Shown: piece by piece, positions 39,906 to 52,819 of the stretch
Layout of the letters: each line of letters opens with the position of its first letter
Numbering within the stretch: the stretch's first letter is position 1
Source of the DNA: Gordius sp. MW1
Taxonomy: Eukaryota > Nematomorpha > Gordioida > Gordea > Gordiidae
DNA: 64,000 nucleotides
Reading direction: 5' to 3'
NCBI GenBank assembly: GCA_964036665.1
Contig: OZ038529.1
Span: 13,090,060-13,154,059 of the forward strand
Program-made: the position numbers and the translations under genes
Notes under the pieces: model-generated
What the model was told of the DNA's origin: nothing
Seen by the model: the letters and a program-made list of their open reading frames with translations, nothing else
The model's database searches: none

Positions 39906-41967
39906 TTCTCGCAGCTTAAAACCTCTTTTCGGAAGTCAATCGAGGATAATAGGATTCTCAAATTGGCTTACTTTTATATATTTTTTCATGCTCTTTCACA
40001 TACAATCGAAAAAAATAAATATTTTTACCTCAAAATTTTTCACATATTTTTCTTTCAACCGTATGCATCAGATGAAAGTTGTCGTTTTCAGACGTGGTTT
40101 CTATGATCCCAAGTAAAAATTTATCAGAATCTGAAAACTATTACTTTGAAATCATGATCGCATAGAGCCATTTTCAAAAATTAAGCATCACGTTGCGATA
40201 CAACAAACTAATCGCAACAATAAAACGTTGTCTTTTGTCAAAATGATAGTTCTCGCAGCTTAAAACCTCTTTTCGCAAGTCAATCGAGGATAATAGGATT
40301 CACAAATTGGCTTACTTTTATTTATTTTTTCATGCTCTTTCACATAGAATCGAAAAAAATAAATATTTTTACCTCAAAATTTTTCACATATTTTTCTTTG
40401 AACCGTATTCATCCGATGAAAGTTGTCGTTTTCAGACGTGGTTTCTATGATCCCAAGTAAAAATTTATCAGAATCAGAAAAATATTACTTTGAAATCATG
40501 ATCGCATAGTGCATTTTTGAAAAATTAAGCACTCACGTTGCGATGCAACAAACTAATCGCAACAATAAAACGTTGTCTTTTGTCAAAATGATAGTTCTCG
40601 CACCTTAAAACCTCTTTTCGGAAGTCAATCGAGAATAATAGGATTCTCAAATTGGCTTACTTTTATATATTTTTTCATGCTCTTTCACATAGAATTGAAA
40701 AAAATAAATATTTTTTCCTCAAAATTTTTCACATATTTTTCTTTGAACCGTATTCATCCGATGAAAGTTGTCGTTTTCAGACGTGGTTTCTATGATCCCA
40801 AGTAAAAATTTATCAGAATCTGAAAACTATTACTTTAAAATCATGATCGCATAGAGCCATTTTCAAAAATTAAGCATCACGTTGCGATACAACGAACTAA
40901 TCGCAACAATAAAACGTTGTCTTTTGTCAAAATGATATTTCTCGCAGCTTAAAACCTCTTTTCGGAAGTCAATCGAGGATAATAGGATTCTCAAATTGGC
41001 TTACTTTTATATATTTTTTCATGCTCTTTCACATACAATCGAAAAAAATAAATATTTTTACCTCAAAATTTTTCACATATTTTTCTTTCAACCGTATGCA
41101 TCAGATGAAAGTTGTCGTTTTCAGACGTGGTTTCTATGATCCCAAGTAAAAATTTATCAGAATCTGAAAACTATTACTTTGAAATCATGATCGCATAGAG
41201 CCATTTTCAAAAATTAAGCATCACGTTGCGATACAACAAACTAATCGCAACAATAAAACGTTGTCTTTTGTCAAAATGATAGTTCTCGCAGCTTAAAACC
41301 TCTTTTCGCAAGTCAATCGAGGATAATAGGATTCTCAAATCGGCTTACTTTTATATATTTTTTCATGCTCTTTCACATAGAATTGAAAAAAGTAAATATT
41401 TTTACCTCAAAAATTTTCACATATTTTTCTTACCGTATTCATCCGATGAAAGTTGTCGTTTTCACACGTGGTTTCTACGATCCCAAGTAAAAATTTATCA
41501 GAATCTGAAAACTATTACTTTGAAATCATGATCGCATAGAGCCATTTTCAAAAATTAAGCATCACGTTGCGATACAACAAACTAATCGCAACAATAAAAC
41601 GTTGTCTTTTGTCAAAATGATAGTTCTCGCAGCTTAAAACCTCTTTTCGGAAGTCAATCGAGGATAATAGGATTCTCAAATTGGCTTACTTTTATATATT
41701 TTTTCATGCTCTTTCACATACAATCGAAAAAAATAAATATTTTTACCTCAAAATTTTTCACATATTTTTCTTTCAACCGTATGCATCCGATGAAAGTTGT
41801 CGTTTTCAGACGTGGTTTCTATGATCCCAAGTAAAAATTTATCAGAATCTGAAAACTATTACTTTGAAATCATGATCGCATAGAGCCATTTTAAAAAATT
41901 AAGCATCACGTTGCGATACAACGAACTAATCGCAACAATAAAACGTTGTCTTTTGTCAAAATGATAT
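39906..41967. repeat. 2,061-bp tandem duplication, copy 1 (6 monomers)
   Basis: Marks repeat at +2,061 or +2,062: 'ttcacaaatt' (about 40,299 and 42,361), 'gagaataata' (40,631 and 42,692), and 'taccgtattc' (41,431 and 43,492). Differences from copy 2 are few: 'gatgcaac' near 40,543, 'gcacctt' near 40,611, and one extra T in 'cttttgtc' near 40,578. Confidence 0.88.
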
Positions 41968-43983
41968 TTCTCGCAGCTTAAAACCTCTTTTCGGAAGTCA
42001 ATCGAGGATAATAGGATTCTCAAATTGGCTTACTTTTATATATTTTTTCATGCTCTTTCACATACAATCGAAAAAAATAAATATTTTTACCTCAAAATTT
42101 TTCACATATTTTTCTTTCAACCGTATGCATCAGATGAAAGTTGTCGTTTTCAGACGTGGTTTCTATGATCCCAAGTAAAAATTTATCAGAATCTGAAAAC
42201 TATTACTTTGAAATCATGATCGCATAGAGCCATTTTCAAAAATTAAGCATCACGTTGCGATACAACAAACTAATCGCAACAATAAAACGTTGTCTTTTGT
42301 CAAAATGATAGTTCTCGCAGCTTAAAACCTCTTTTCGCAAGTCAATCGAGGATAATAGGATTCACAAATTGGCTTACTTTTATTTATTTTTTCATGCTCT
42401 TTCACATAGAATCGAAAAAAATAAATATTTTTACCTCAAAATTTTTCACATATTTTTCTTTGAACCGTATTCATCCGATGAAAGTTGTCGTTTTCAGACG
42501 TGGTTTCTATGATCCCAAGTAAAAATTTATCAGAATCAGAAAAATATTACTTTGAAATCATGATCGCATAGTGCATTTTTGAAAAATTAAGCACTCACGT
42601 TGCGATACAACAAACTAATCGCAACAATAAAACGTTGTCTTTGTCAAAATGATAGTTCTCGCAGCTTAAAACCTCTTTTCGGAAGTCAATCGAGAATAAT
42701 AGGATTCTCAAATTGGCTTACTTTTATATATTTTTTCATGCTCTTTCACATAGAATTGAAAAAAATAAATATTTTTTCCTCAAAATTTTTCACATATTTT
42801 TCTTTGAACCGTATTCATCCGATGAAAGTTGTCGTTTTCAGACGTGGTTTCTATGATCCCAAGTAAAAATTTATCAGAATCTGAAAACTATTACTTTAAA
42901 ATCATGATCGCATAGAGCCATTTTCAAAAATTAAGCATCACGTTGCGATACAACGAACTAATCGCAACAATAAAACGTTGTCTTTTGTCAAAATGATATT
43001 TCTCGCAGCTTAAAACCTCTTTTCGGAAGTCAATCGAGGATAATAGGATTCTCAAATTGGCTTACTTTTATATATTTTTTCATGCTCTTTCACATACAAT
43101 CGAAAAAAATAAATATTTTTACCTCAAAATTTTTCACATATTTTTCTTTCAACCGTATGCATCAGATGAAAGTTGTCGTTTTCAGACGTGGTTTCTATGA
43201 TCCCAAGTAAAAATTTATCAGAATCTGAAAACTATTACTTTGAAATCATGATCGCATAGAGCCATTTTCAAAAATTAAGCATCACGTTGCGATACAACAA
43301 ACTAATCGCAACAATAAAACGTTGTCTTTTGTCAAAATGATAGTTCTCGCAGCTTAAAACCTCTTTTCGCAAGTCAATCGAGGATAATAGGATTCTCAAA
43401 TCGGCTTACTTTTATATATTTTTTCATGCTCTTTCACATAGAATTGAAAAAAGTAAATATTTTTACCTCAAAAATTTTCACATATTTTTCTTACCGTATT
43501 CATCCGATGAAAGTTGTCGTTTTCACACGTGGTTTCTACGATCCCAAGTAAAAATTTATCAGAATCTGAAAACTATTACTTTGAAATCATGATCGCATAG
43601 AGCCATTTTCAAAAATTAAGCATCACGTTGCGATACAACAAACTAATCGCAACAATAAAACGTTGTCTTTTGTCAAAATGATAGTTCTCGCAGCTTAAAA
43701 CCTCTTTTCGGAAGTCAATCGAGGATAATAGGATTCTCAAATTGGCTTACTTTTATATATTTTTTCATGCTCTTTCACATACAATCGAAAAAAATAAATA
43801 TTTTTACCTCAAAATTTTTCACATATTTTTCTTTCAACCGTATGCATCCGATGAAAGTTGTCGTTTTCAGACGTGGTTTCTATGATCCCAAGTAAAAATT
43901 TATCAGAATCTGAAAACTATTACTTTGAAATCATGATCGCATAGAGCCATTTTAAAAAATTAAGCATCACGTTGCGATACAAC
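41968..43983. repeat. 2,061-bp tandem duplication, copy 2
   Basis: Second copy of the preceding block. The left limit is set by 'gatattt' here against 'gatagtt' in copy 1 (41,967/39,905). The right limit is set at 43,984 ('aacaaac' against 'aacgaac' at 41,923). It nests inside the larger higher-order unit, so it is younger than that unit. Confidence 0.88.
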
Positions 43984-44014
43984 AAACTAATCGCAACAAT
44001 AAAACGTTGTCTTT

Positions 44015-47000
44015 TGTCAAAATGATAGTTCTCGCAGCTTAAAACCTCTTTTCGGAAGTAAATCGAGGATAATAGGATTCTCAAATTGGCTTACTTTTAT
44101 ATATTTTTTCATGCTCTTTCACATAGAATTGAAAAAAATAAATATTTTTACCTCAAAATTTTTCACATATTTTTCTTTAAACCGTATTCATCCGATGAAC
44201 GTTGTCGTTTTCAGACGTGGTTTCTTTGATCCCAAGTAAAAATTTATCAGAATCTGAAAACTATTACTTTGAAATCATGATCGCATAGAGCCATTTTCAA
44301 AAATTTAGCATCACGTTGCGATACAACAAACTAATCGCAACAATAAAACGTTGTCTTTTGTCAAAATGAGTTCTCGCAGCTTAAAACCTCTTTTCAAAAG
44401 TCAATCGAGGATAAAAGGATTCTCAAATTGGCTTACTTTTAAATATTTTTTTATGCTCTTTCACATAGAATCGAAAAAAATAAATATTTTTACTTCAAAA
44501 TTTTTCACATATTTTTCTTTGAACCGTATTCATCCGATGAAAGTTGTCGTTTTCAGACGTGGTTTGTATGATCCCAAGTAAAAATTTATCAGAATCAGAA
44601 AAATATTACTTTGAAATCATGATCGCATAGTGCATTTTTGAAAAATTAAGCACTCACGTTGCGATACAACAAACTAATCGCAACAATAAAACGTTGTCTT
44701 TTGTCAAAATGATAGTTCTCGCAGCTTAAAACCTCTTTTCGGAAGTCAATCGAGGATAATAGGATTCTCAAATTGGCTTACTTTTATATATTTTTTTATG
44801 CTCTTTCACATAGAATTAAAATAAATTAATATTTTTACCTCAAAATTTTTCACATATTTTTCTTTGAACCGTATTCATCCGTTGAAAGTTGTCGTTTTCA
44901 GACGTGGTTTCTTTGATCCCAAGTAAAAATTTATCAGAATCTAAAAACTTTTACTTTGAAATCATGATCGCATAGAGCCATTTTCAAAAATTAAGCATCA
45001 CGTTGCGATACAACAAACTAATCGCAACAATAAAACGTTGTCTTTTGTCAAAATGATAGTTCTCGCAGCTTAAAACCTCTTTTCGGAAGTCAATCGAGGA
45101 TAATAGGACTCTCAAATTGGCTTACTTTTAAATATTTTTTCATGCTCTTTCACATAGAATCGAAAAAAATAAATATTTTTACCTCAAAATTTTTCACATA
45201 TTTTCCTTTGAACCGTATTCATCCGATGAAAGTTGTCGTTTTCAGACGTGGTTTCTATGATCCCAAGTAAAAATTTTTCAGAATCAGAAAAATATTACTT
45301 TGAAATCATGATCGCATAGTGCATTTTTGAAAAATTAAGCACTCACGTTGCGATACAACAAACTAATCGCAACAATAAAACGTTGTCTTTTGTCAAAATG
45401 ATAGTTCTCGCACCTTAAAACCTCTTTTCGGAAGTCAATCGAGGATAATAGGATTTTCAAATTGGCTTACTTTTATATATTTTTTCATGTCTTTTACATA
45501 GAATTGAAAAAAATAAATATTTTTACTTCAAAATTTTTCAAATATTTTTCTTTGAACCGTATTCATCCGATGAAAGTTGTCGTTTTCAGACGTGGTTTCT
45601 TTGATCCCAAGTAAAAATTTATCAGAATCAGAAAAATATTACTTTGAAATCATGATCGCATTGTGCATTTTTGAAAAATTAAGCACTCACGTTGCGATAC
45701 AACAAACTAATCGCAACAATAAAACGTTGTCTTTTGTCAAAATGATAGTTCTCGCAGCTTAAAACCTCTTTTCGGAAGTCAATCGAGGATAAGGATTCTC
45801 AAATTGGCTTACTTTTATATATTTTTTCATGCTCTTTCACATACAATCGAAAAAAATAAATATTTTTACCTCAAAATTTTTCACCTATTTTTCTTTGAAC
45901 CGTATTGATCCGATGAAAGTTGTCGTTTTCAGACGTGGTTTCTATGATCCCAAGTAAAAATTTATCAGAATCTGAAAACTATTACTTTGAAATCATGATC
46001 GCATAGAGCCATTTTCAAAAATTAAGCATCATGTTGCGATGCAACAAACTAATCGCAACAATAAAACGTTGTCTTTTGTCAAAATGATAGTTCTCGCAGC
46101 TTAAAACCTCTTTTCGGAAGTCAATCGAGGATAATAGGATTCTCAGATTGGCTTACTTTTATATATTTTTTCATGCTCTTTCACATAGCATTGAAAAAAA
46201 TAAGTATTTTTACCTCAAAATTTTTCACATATTTTTCTTTGAACCGTATTCATCCGAAGAAAGTTGTCGTTTTCAGACGTGGTTTCTATGATCCCAAGTA
46301 AAAATTTATCAGAATCTGAAAACTATTACTTTAAAATCATGATCGCATAGAGCCATTTTCAAAAATTAAGCATCACGTTGCGATACAACGAACTAATCGC
46401 AACAATAAAACGTTGTCTTTTGTCAAAATGATATTTCTCGCAGCTTAAAACCTCTTTTCGGAAGTCAATCGAGGATAATAGGATTCTCAAATTGGCTTAC
46501 TTTTATATATTTTTTCATGCTCTTTCACATACAATTGAAAAATATAAATATTTTTACCTCAAAATTTTTCACATATTTTTCTTTCAACCGTATGCATCAG
46601 ATGAAAGTTGTCGTTTTCAGACGTGGTTTCTATGATCCCAAGTAAAAATTTATCAGAATCTGAAAACTATTACTTTGAAATCATGATCGCATAGAGCCAT
46701 TTTCAAAAATTAAGCATCACGTTGCGATACAACAAACTAATCGCAACAATAAAACGTTGTCTTTTGTCAAAATGATAGTTCTCGCAGCTTAAAACCTCTT
46801 TTCGGAAGTCAATCGAGGATAATAGGATTCTCAAATTGGCTTACTTTTATATATTTTTTCATGCTCTTTCACATAGAATTGAAAAAAAGAAATATTTTTT
46901 CCTCAAAATTTTTCACATATTTTTCTTTGAACCGTATTCATCCGATGAAAGTTGTCGTTTTCAGACGTGGTTTCTATGATCCCAAGTAAAAATTTATCAG

Positions 47001-47450
47001 AATCTAAAAAATATTACTTTGAAATCATAATCGCATAGGGCAGTTTTTAAAAATTCAGCACTCACATTGCGATACAACAAACTAATCGCAACAATAAAAC
47101 GTTGTCTTTTGTAAAAATGAATAGTTCTGGCAGCTTAAAACCTCTTTTCGGAAGTAAATCGAGGATAATAGGATTCTCAAATTCGCTTACTTTTATATAT
47201 TTTTTTATGCTCTTTCACATACAATCGAAAAAAATAAATATTTTTACCTCGGAATTTTTCACATATTTTTCATTCAACCGTATGCATCCGATGAAAGTTG
47301 TCGTTTTCAGACGTAGTTTCTATGATCCCAATTAAAAATTTATCAGAATCTGAAAACTATTACTTTGAAATCATGATCGCATAGCATTTTCAAAAATTAA
47401 GCATCACGTTGCGATACAACAAACTAATCGCAACAATAAAACGTTGTCTT
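44015..47450. repeat. 3,436-bp tandem duplication, copy 1 (10 monomers)
   Basis: Marks recur at +3,436: 'caaaatgagttctcgc' (about 44,362 and 47,798), 'gtttgtatgatc' (about 44,564 and 48,000), 'gcattgtgc' (about 45,658 and 49,094), 'gaggataagg' (about 45,786 and 49,222), 'agcattgaaaa' (about 46,188 and 49,624) and 'ctcggaattt' (about 47,248 and 50,684). The left limit is set by 'cttttgtc' here against 'ctttgtc' in copy 2. Confidence 0.92.
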
Positions 47451-50400
47451 TGTCAAAATGATAGTTCTCGCAGCTTAAAACCTCTTTTCGGAAGTAAATC
47501 GAGGATAATAGGATTCTCAAATTGGCTTACTTTTATATATTTTTTCATGCTCTTTCACATAGAATTGAAAAAAATAAATATTTTTACCTCAAAATTTTTC
47601 ACATATTTTTCTTTAAACCGTATTCATCCGATGAACGTTGTCGTTTTCAGACGTGGTTTCTTTGATCCCAAGTAAAAATTTATCAGAATCTGAAAACTAT
47701 TACTTTGAAATCATGATCGCATAGAGCCATTTTCAAAAATTTAGCATCACGTTGCGATACAACAAACTAATCGCAACAATAAAACGTTGTCTTTTGTCAA
47801 AATGAGTTCTCGCAGCTTAAAACCTCTTTTCAAAAGTCAATCGAGGATAAAAGGATTCTCAAATTGGCTTACTTTTAAATATTTTTTTATGCTCTTTCAC
47901 ATAGAATCGAAAAAAATAAATATTTTTACTTCAAAATTTTTCACATATTTTTCTTTGAACCGTATTCATCCGATGAAAGTTGTCGTTTTCAGACGTGGTT
48001 TGTATGATCCCAAGTAAAAATTTATCAGAATCAGAAAAATATTACTTTGAAATCATGATCGCATAGTGCATTTTTGAAAAATTAAGCACTCACGTTGCGA
48101 TACAACAAACTAATCGCAACAATAAAACGTTGTCTTTTGTCAAAATGATAGTTCTCGCAGCTTAAAACCTCTTTTCGGAAGTCAATCGAGGATAATAGGA
48201 TTCTCAAATTGGCTTACTTTTATATATTTTTTCATGCTCTTTCACATAGAATTAAAATAAATTAATATTTTTACCTCAAAATTTTTCACATATTTTTCTT
48301 TGAACCGTATTCATCCGTTGAAAGTTGTCGTTTTCAGACGTGGTTTCTTTGATCCCAAGTAAAAATTTATCAGAATCTAAAAACTTTTACTTTGAAATCA
48401 TGATCGCATAGAGCCATTTTCAAAAATTAAGCATCACGTTGCGATACAACAAACTAATCGCAACAATAAAACGTTGTCTTTTGTCAAAATGATAGTTCTC
48501 GCAGCTTAAAACCTCTTTTCGGAAGTCAATCGAGGATAATAGGACTCTCAAATTGGCTTACTTTTAAATATTTTTTCATGCTCTTTCACATAGAATCAAA
48601 AAAAATAAATATTTTTACCTCAAAATTTTTCACATATTTTCCTTTGAACCGTATTCATCCGATGAAAGTTGTCGTTTTCAGACGTGGTTTCTATGATCCC
48701 AAGTAAAAATTTTTCAGAATCAGAAAAATATTACTTTGAAATCATGATCGCATAGTGCATTTTTGAAAAATTAAGCACTCACGTTGCGATACAACAAACT
48801 AATCGCAACAATAAAACGTTGTCTTTTGTCAAAATGATAGTTCTCGCACCTTAAAACCTCTTTTCGGAAGTCAATCGAGGATAATAGGATTTTCAAATTG
48901 GCTTACTTTTATATATTTTTTCATGTCTTTTACATAGAATTGAAAAAAATAAATATTTTTACTTCAAAATTTTTAAAATATTTTTCTTTGAACCGTATTC
49001 ATCCGATGAAAGTTGTCGTTTTCAGACGTGGTTTCTTTGATCCCAAGTAAAAATTTATCAGAATCAGAAAAATATTACTTTGAAATCATGATCGCATTGT
49101 GCATTTTTGAAAAATTAAGCACTCACGTTGCGATACAACAAACTAATCGCAACAATAAAACGTTGTCTTTTGTCAAAATGATAGTTCTCGCAGCTTAAAA
49201 CCTCTTTTCGGAAGTCAATCGAGGATAAGGATTCTCAAATTGGCTTACTTTTATATATTTTTTCATGCTCTTTCACATACAATCGAAAAAAATAAATATT
49301 TTTACCTCAAAATTTTTCACCTATTTTTCTTTGAACCGTATTGATCCGATGAAAGTTGTCGTTTTCAGACGTGGTTTCTATGATCCCAAGTAAAAATTTA
49401 TCAGAATCTGAAAACTATTACTTTGAAATCATGATCGCATAGAGCCATTTTCAAAAATTAAGCATCATGTTGCGATGCAACAAACTAATCGCAACAATAA
49501 AACGTTGTCTTTTGTCAAAATGATAGTTCTCGCAGCTTAAAACCTCTTTTCGGAAGTCAATCGAGGATAATAGGATTCTCAGATTGGCTTACTTTTATAT
49601 ATTTTTTCATGCTCTTTCACATAGCATTGAAAAAAATAAGTATTTTTACCTCAAAATTTTTCACATATTTTTCTTTGAACCGTATTCATCCGAAGAAAGT
49701 TGTCGTTTTCAGACGTGGTTTCTATGATCCCAAGTAAAAATTTATCAGAATCTGAAAACTATTACTTTAAAATCATGATCGCATAGAGCCATTTTCAAAA
49801 ATTAAGCATCACGTTGCGATACAACGAACTAATCGCAACAATAAAACGTTGTCTTTTGTCAAAATGATATTTCTCGCAGCTTAAAACCTCTTTTCGGAAG
49901 TCAATCGAGGATAATAGGATTCTCAAATTGGCTTACTTTTATATATTTTTTCATGCTCTTTCACATACAATTGAAAAATATAAATATTTTTACCTCAAAA
50001 TTTTTCACATATTTTTCTTTCAACCGTATGCATCAGATGAAAGTTGTCGTTTTCAGACGTGGTTTCTATGATCCCAAGTAAAAATTTATCAGAATCTGAA
50101 AACTATTACTTTGAAATCATGATCGCATAGAGCCATTTTCAAAAATTAAGCATCACGTTGCGATACAACAAACTAATCGCAACAATAAAACGTTGTCTTT
50201 TGTCAAAATGATAGTTCTCGCAGCTTAAAACCTCTTTTCGGAAGTCAATCGAGGATAATAGGATTCTCAAATTGGCTTACTTTTATATATTTTTTCATGC
50301 TCTTTCACATAGAATTGAAAAAAAGAAATATTTTTTCCTCAAAATTTTTCACATATTTTTCTTTGAACCGTATTCATCCGATGAAAGTTGTCGTTTTCAG

Positions 50401-50931
50401 ACGTGGTTTCTATGATCCCAAGTAAAAATTTATCAGAATCTAAAAAATATTACTTTGAAATCATAATCGCATAGGGCAGTTTTTAAAAATTCAGCACTCA
50501 CATTGCGATACAACAAACTAATCGCAACAATAAAACGTTGTCTTTTGTAAAAATGAATAGTTCTGGCAGCTTAAAACCTCTTTTCGGAAGTAAATCGAGG
50601 ATAATAGGATTCTCAAATTCGCTTACTTTTATATATTTTTTTATGCTCTTTCACATACAATCGAAAAAAATAAATATTTTTACCTCGGAATTTTTCACAT
50701 ATTTTTCTTTCAACCGTATGCATCCGATGAAAGTTGTCGTTTTCAGACGTAGTTTCTATGATCCCAATTAAAAATTTATCAGAATCTGAAAACTATTACT
50801 TTGAAATCATGATCGCATAGCATTTTCAAAAATTAAGCATCACGTTGCGATACAACAAACTAATCGCAACAATAAAACGTTGTCTTTGTCAAAATGATAG
50901 TTCTCGCAGCTTAAAACCTCTTTTCGGAAGT
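47451..50931. repeat. 3,436-bp tandem duplication, copy 2
   Basis: Nearly identical to copy 1. By eye I see only a handful of differences: 'tttttcatg' for 'ttttttatg' near 48,230, 'gaatcaaaaa' near 48,594, 'tttttaaaatat' near 48,971 and 'tctttcaacc' for 'tcattcaacc' near 50,709. Similarity ends at 50,932 ('gaagtc' against 'gaagta' at 47,496). The breakpoint is ambiguous over 47,451-47,495. Confidence 0.92.
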
Positions 50932-51835
50932 CAATCGAGGATAATAGGATTTTCAAATTGGCTTACTTTTATATATTTTTTCATGCTCTTTCACATAGAA
51001 TTAAAAAAAAAAAAATATTTTTACCTCAAAAATTTTCACATATTTTTCTTTGAACCGTATTCATCCGATGAAAGTTGTCGTTTTCAGACGTGGTTTCTAT
51101 GATCCCAAGTAAAAATTTATCAGAATCTGAAAACTATTACTTTGAAATCATGATCGCATAGAGCCATTTTCAAAAATTAAGCATCACGTTGCGATACAAC
51201 AAACTAATCGCAACAAAAAACGTTGTCTTTTGTCAAAATGATAGTTCTCGCAGCTTAAAACTTCTTTTCGGAAGTCAATCGAGGATAATAGGATTCTCAA
51301 ATTGGCTTACTTTTATATATTTTTTCATGCTCTTTCACATAGAATCGAAAAAAATAAATATTTTTACCTCAAAATTTTTCACATATTTTTCTTTGAACCG
51401 TATTCATCCGATGAAAGTTGTCGTTTTCAGACGTGGTTTCTATGATCCCAAGTAAAAATTTATCAGAATCTGAAAACTATTACTTTGAAATCATGATCGC
51501 ATAGCATTTTCAAAAATTAAGCATCACGTTGCGATACAACAAACTCATCGCAACAATAAACCGTTGTCTTTTGTCAAAATGATAGTTCTCGCAGCTTAAA
51601 ACCTCTTTTCGCAAGTCAATCGAGGATAATAGGATTCTCAAATTGGCTTACTTTTATATATTTTTTCATGCTCTTTCACATAGAATCGAAAAAAATAAAT
51701 ATTTTTACCTCAAAATTTTTCACATATTTTTCTTTAAACCGTATTCATCCGATGAAGGTTGCCGTTTTCAGACGTGGTTTCTATGATCCCAAGTAAAAAT
51801 TTATCAGAATCAGAAAAATATTATTTTGAAATCGT

Positions 51836-51850
51836 GATCGCAACGTTGTC
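51836..51850. repeat. 63-bp-deletion monomer junction (1 of 6)
   Basis: 'gtgatcgc' joins directly to 'aacgttgtc'. A class B monomer here normally has 63 bp more, holding H2 and H1. The monomer shrinks to about 280 bp. The upstream SNP 'atcgtgatcg' (for 'atcatgatcg') is shared by all six copies. Confidence 0.9.
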
Positions 51851-52803
51851 TTTTGTCAAAATGATAGTTCTCGCAGCTTAAAACCTCTTTTCGGAAGTCA
51901 ATCGAGGATAATAGGATTCTCAAATTGGCTTACTTTTATATATTTTTTCATGCTCTTTCACATAGAATCGAAAAAAATAAATATTTTTACCTCAAAATTT
52001 TTCACATATTTTTCTTTGAACCGTATTCATCCGATGAAAGTTGTCGTTTTCAGACGTGGTTTCTATGATCCCAAGTAAAAATTTATCAGAATCAGAAAAA
52101 TGTTACTTTGAAATCGTGATCGCATAGTGCATTTTTGAAAAATTAAGCACTCACGTTGCGAAACAACAAACTAATCGCAACAATAAAACATTGTCTTTTG
52201 TCAAAATGATAGTTCTCGCAGCTTAAAACCTCTTTTCGGAAGTCAATCGAGGATAATAGGATTCTCAAATTGGCTTACTTTTATATATTTTTTCATGCTC
52301 TTTCACATAGAATTGAAAAAATAATATTTTTACCTCAAAATTTTTCACATATTTTTCTTTGAACCGTATTCATCCGATGAAAGTTGTCGTTTTCAGACGT
52401 GGTTTTTATGATCCCAAGTAAAAATTTATCAGAATCTGAAAACTATTACTTTGAAATCATGATCGCATAGAGCCATTTTCAAAAATTAAGCATCAAGTTG
52501 CGATACAACAAACTAATCGCAACAATAAAACGTTGTCTTTTGTCAAAATGATAGTTCTCGCAGCTTAAAACCTCTTTTCGGAAGTCAATCGAGGATAATA
52601 GGATTCTCAAATTGCCTTACTTTTATATATTTTTTCATGCTCTTTCACATAGAATCGAAAAAAATAAATATTTTTACCTCAAAATTTTTCACATATTTTT
52701 CTTTAAACCGTATTCATCCGATGAAAGTTGCCGTTTTCAGACGTGGTTTCTATGATCCCAAGTAAAAATTTATCAGAATCAGAAAAATATTACTTTGAAA
52801 TCG

Positions 52804-52819
52804 TGATCGCAACGTTGTC
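52804..52819. repeat. 63-bp-deletion monomer junction (2 of 6)
   Basis: The same junction as at 51,841 with the same upstream 'cgtgatcg' SNP, in a class B monomer ('tcagaaaaatatt'). It follows a full-length monomer with that SNP near 52,116 and shares the 'gttgccgttttc' variant with the copies near 51,760 and 54,728. Confidence 0.9.

Larger units (their letters stand above)
39642..45484. repeat. Higher-order unit 4 (5,843 bp, expanded by an internal duplication)
   Basis: Starts at the 'tcatgtctttt' anchor at 39,642 but passes directly to a 'catcagatg' monomer near 40,070. The 'cacctattt' and 'atgttgcgatgc' monomers are missing from it. It is enlarged by the 2,061-bp tandem duplication inside it; subtracting that leaves about 3,782 bp, or 11 monomers, like unit 3. 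Confidence 0.75.
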
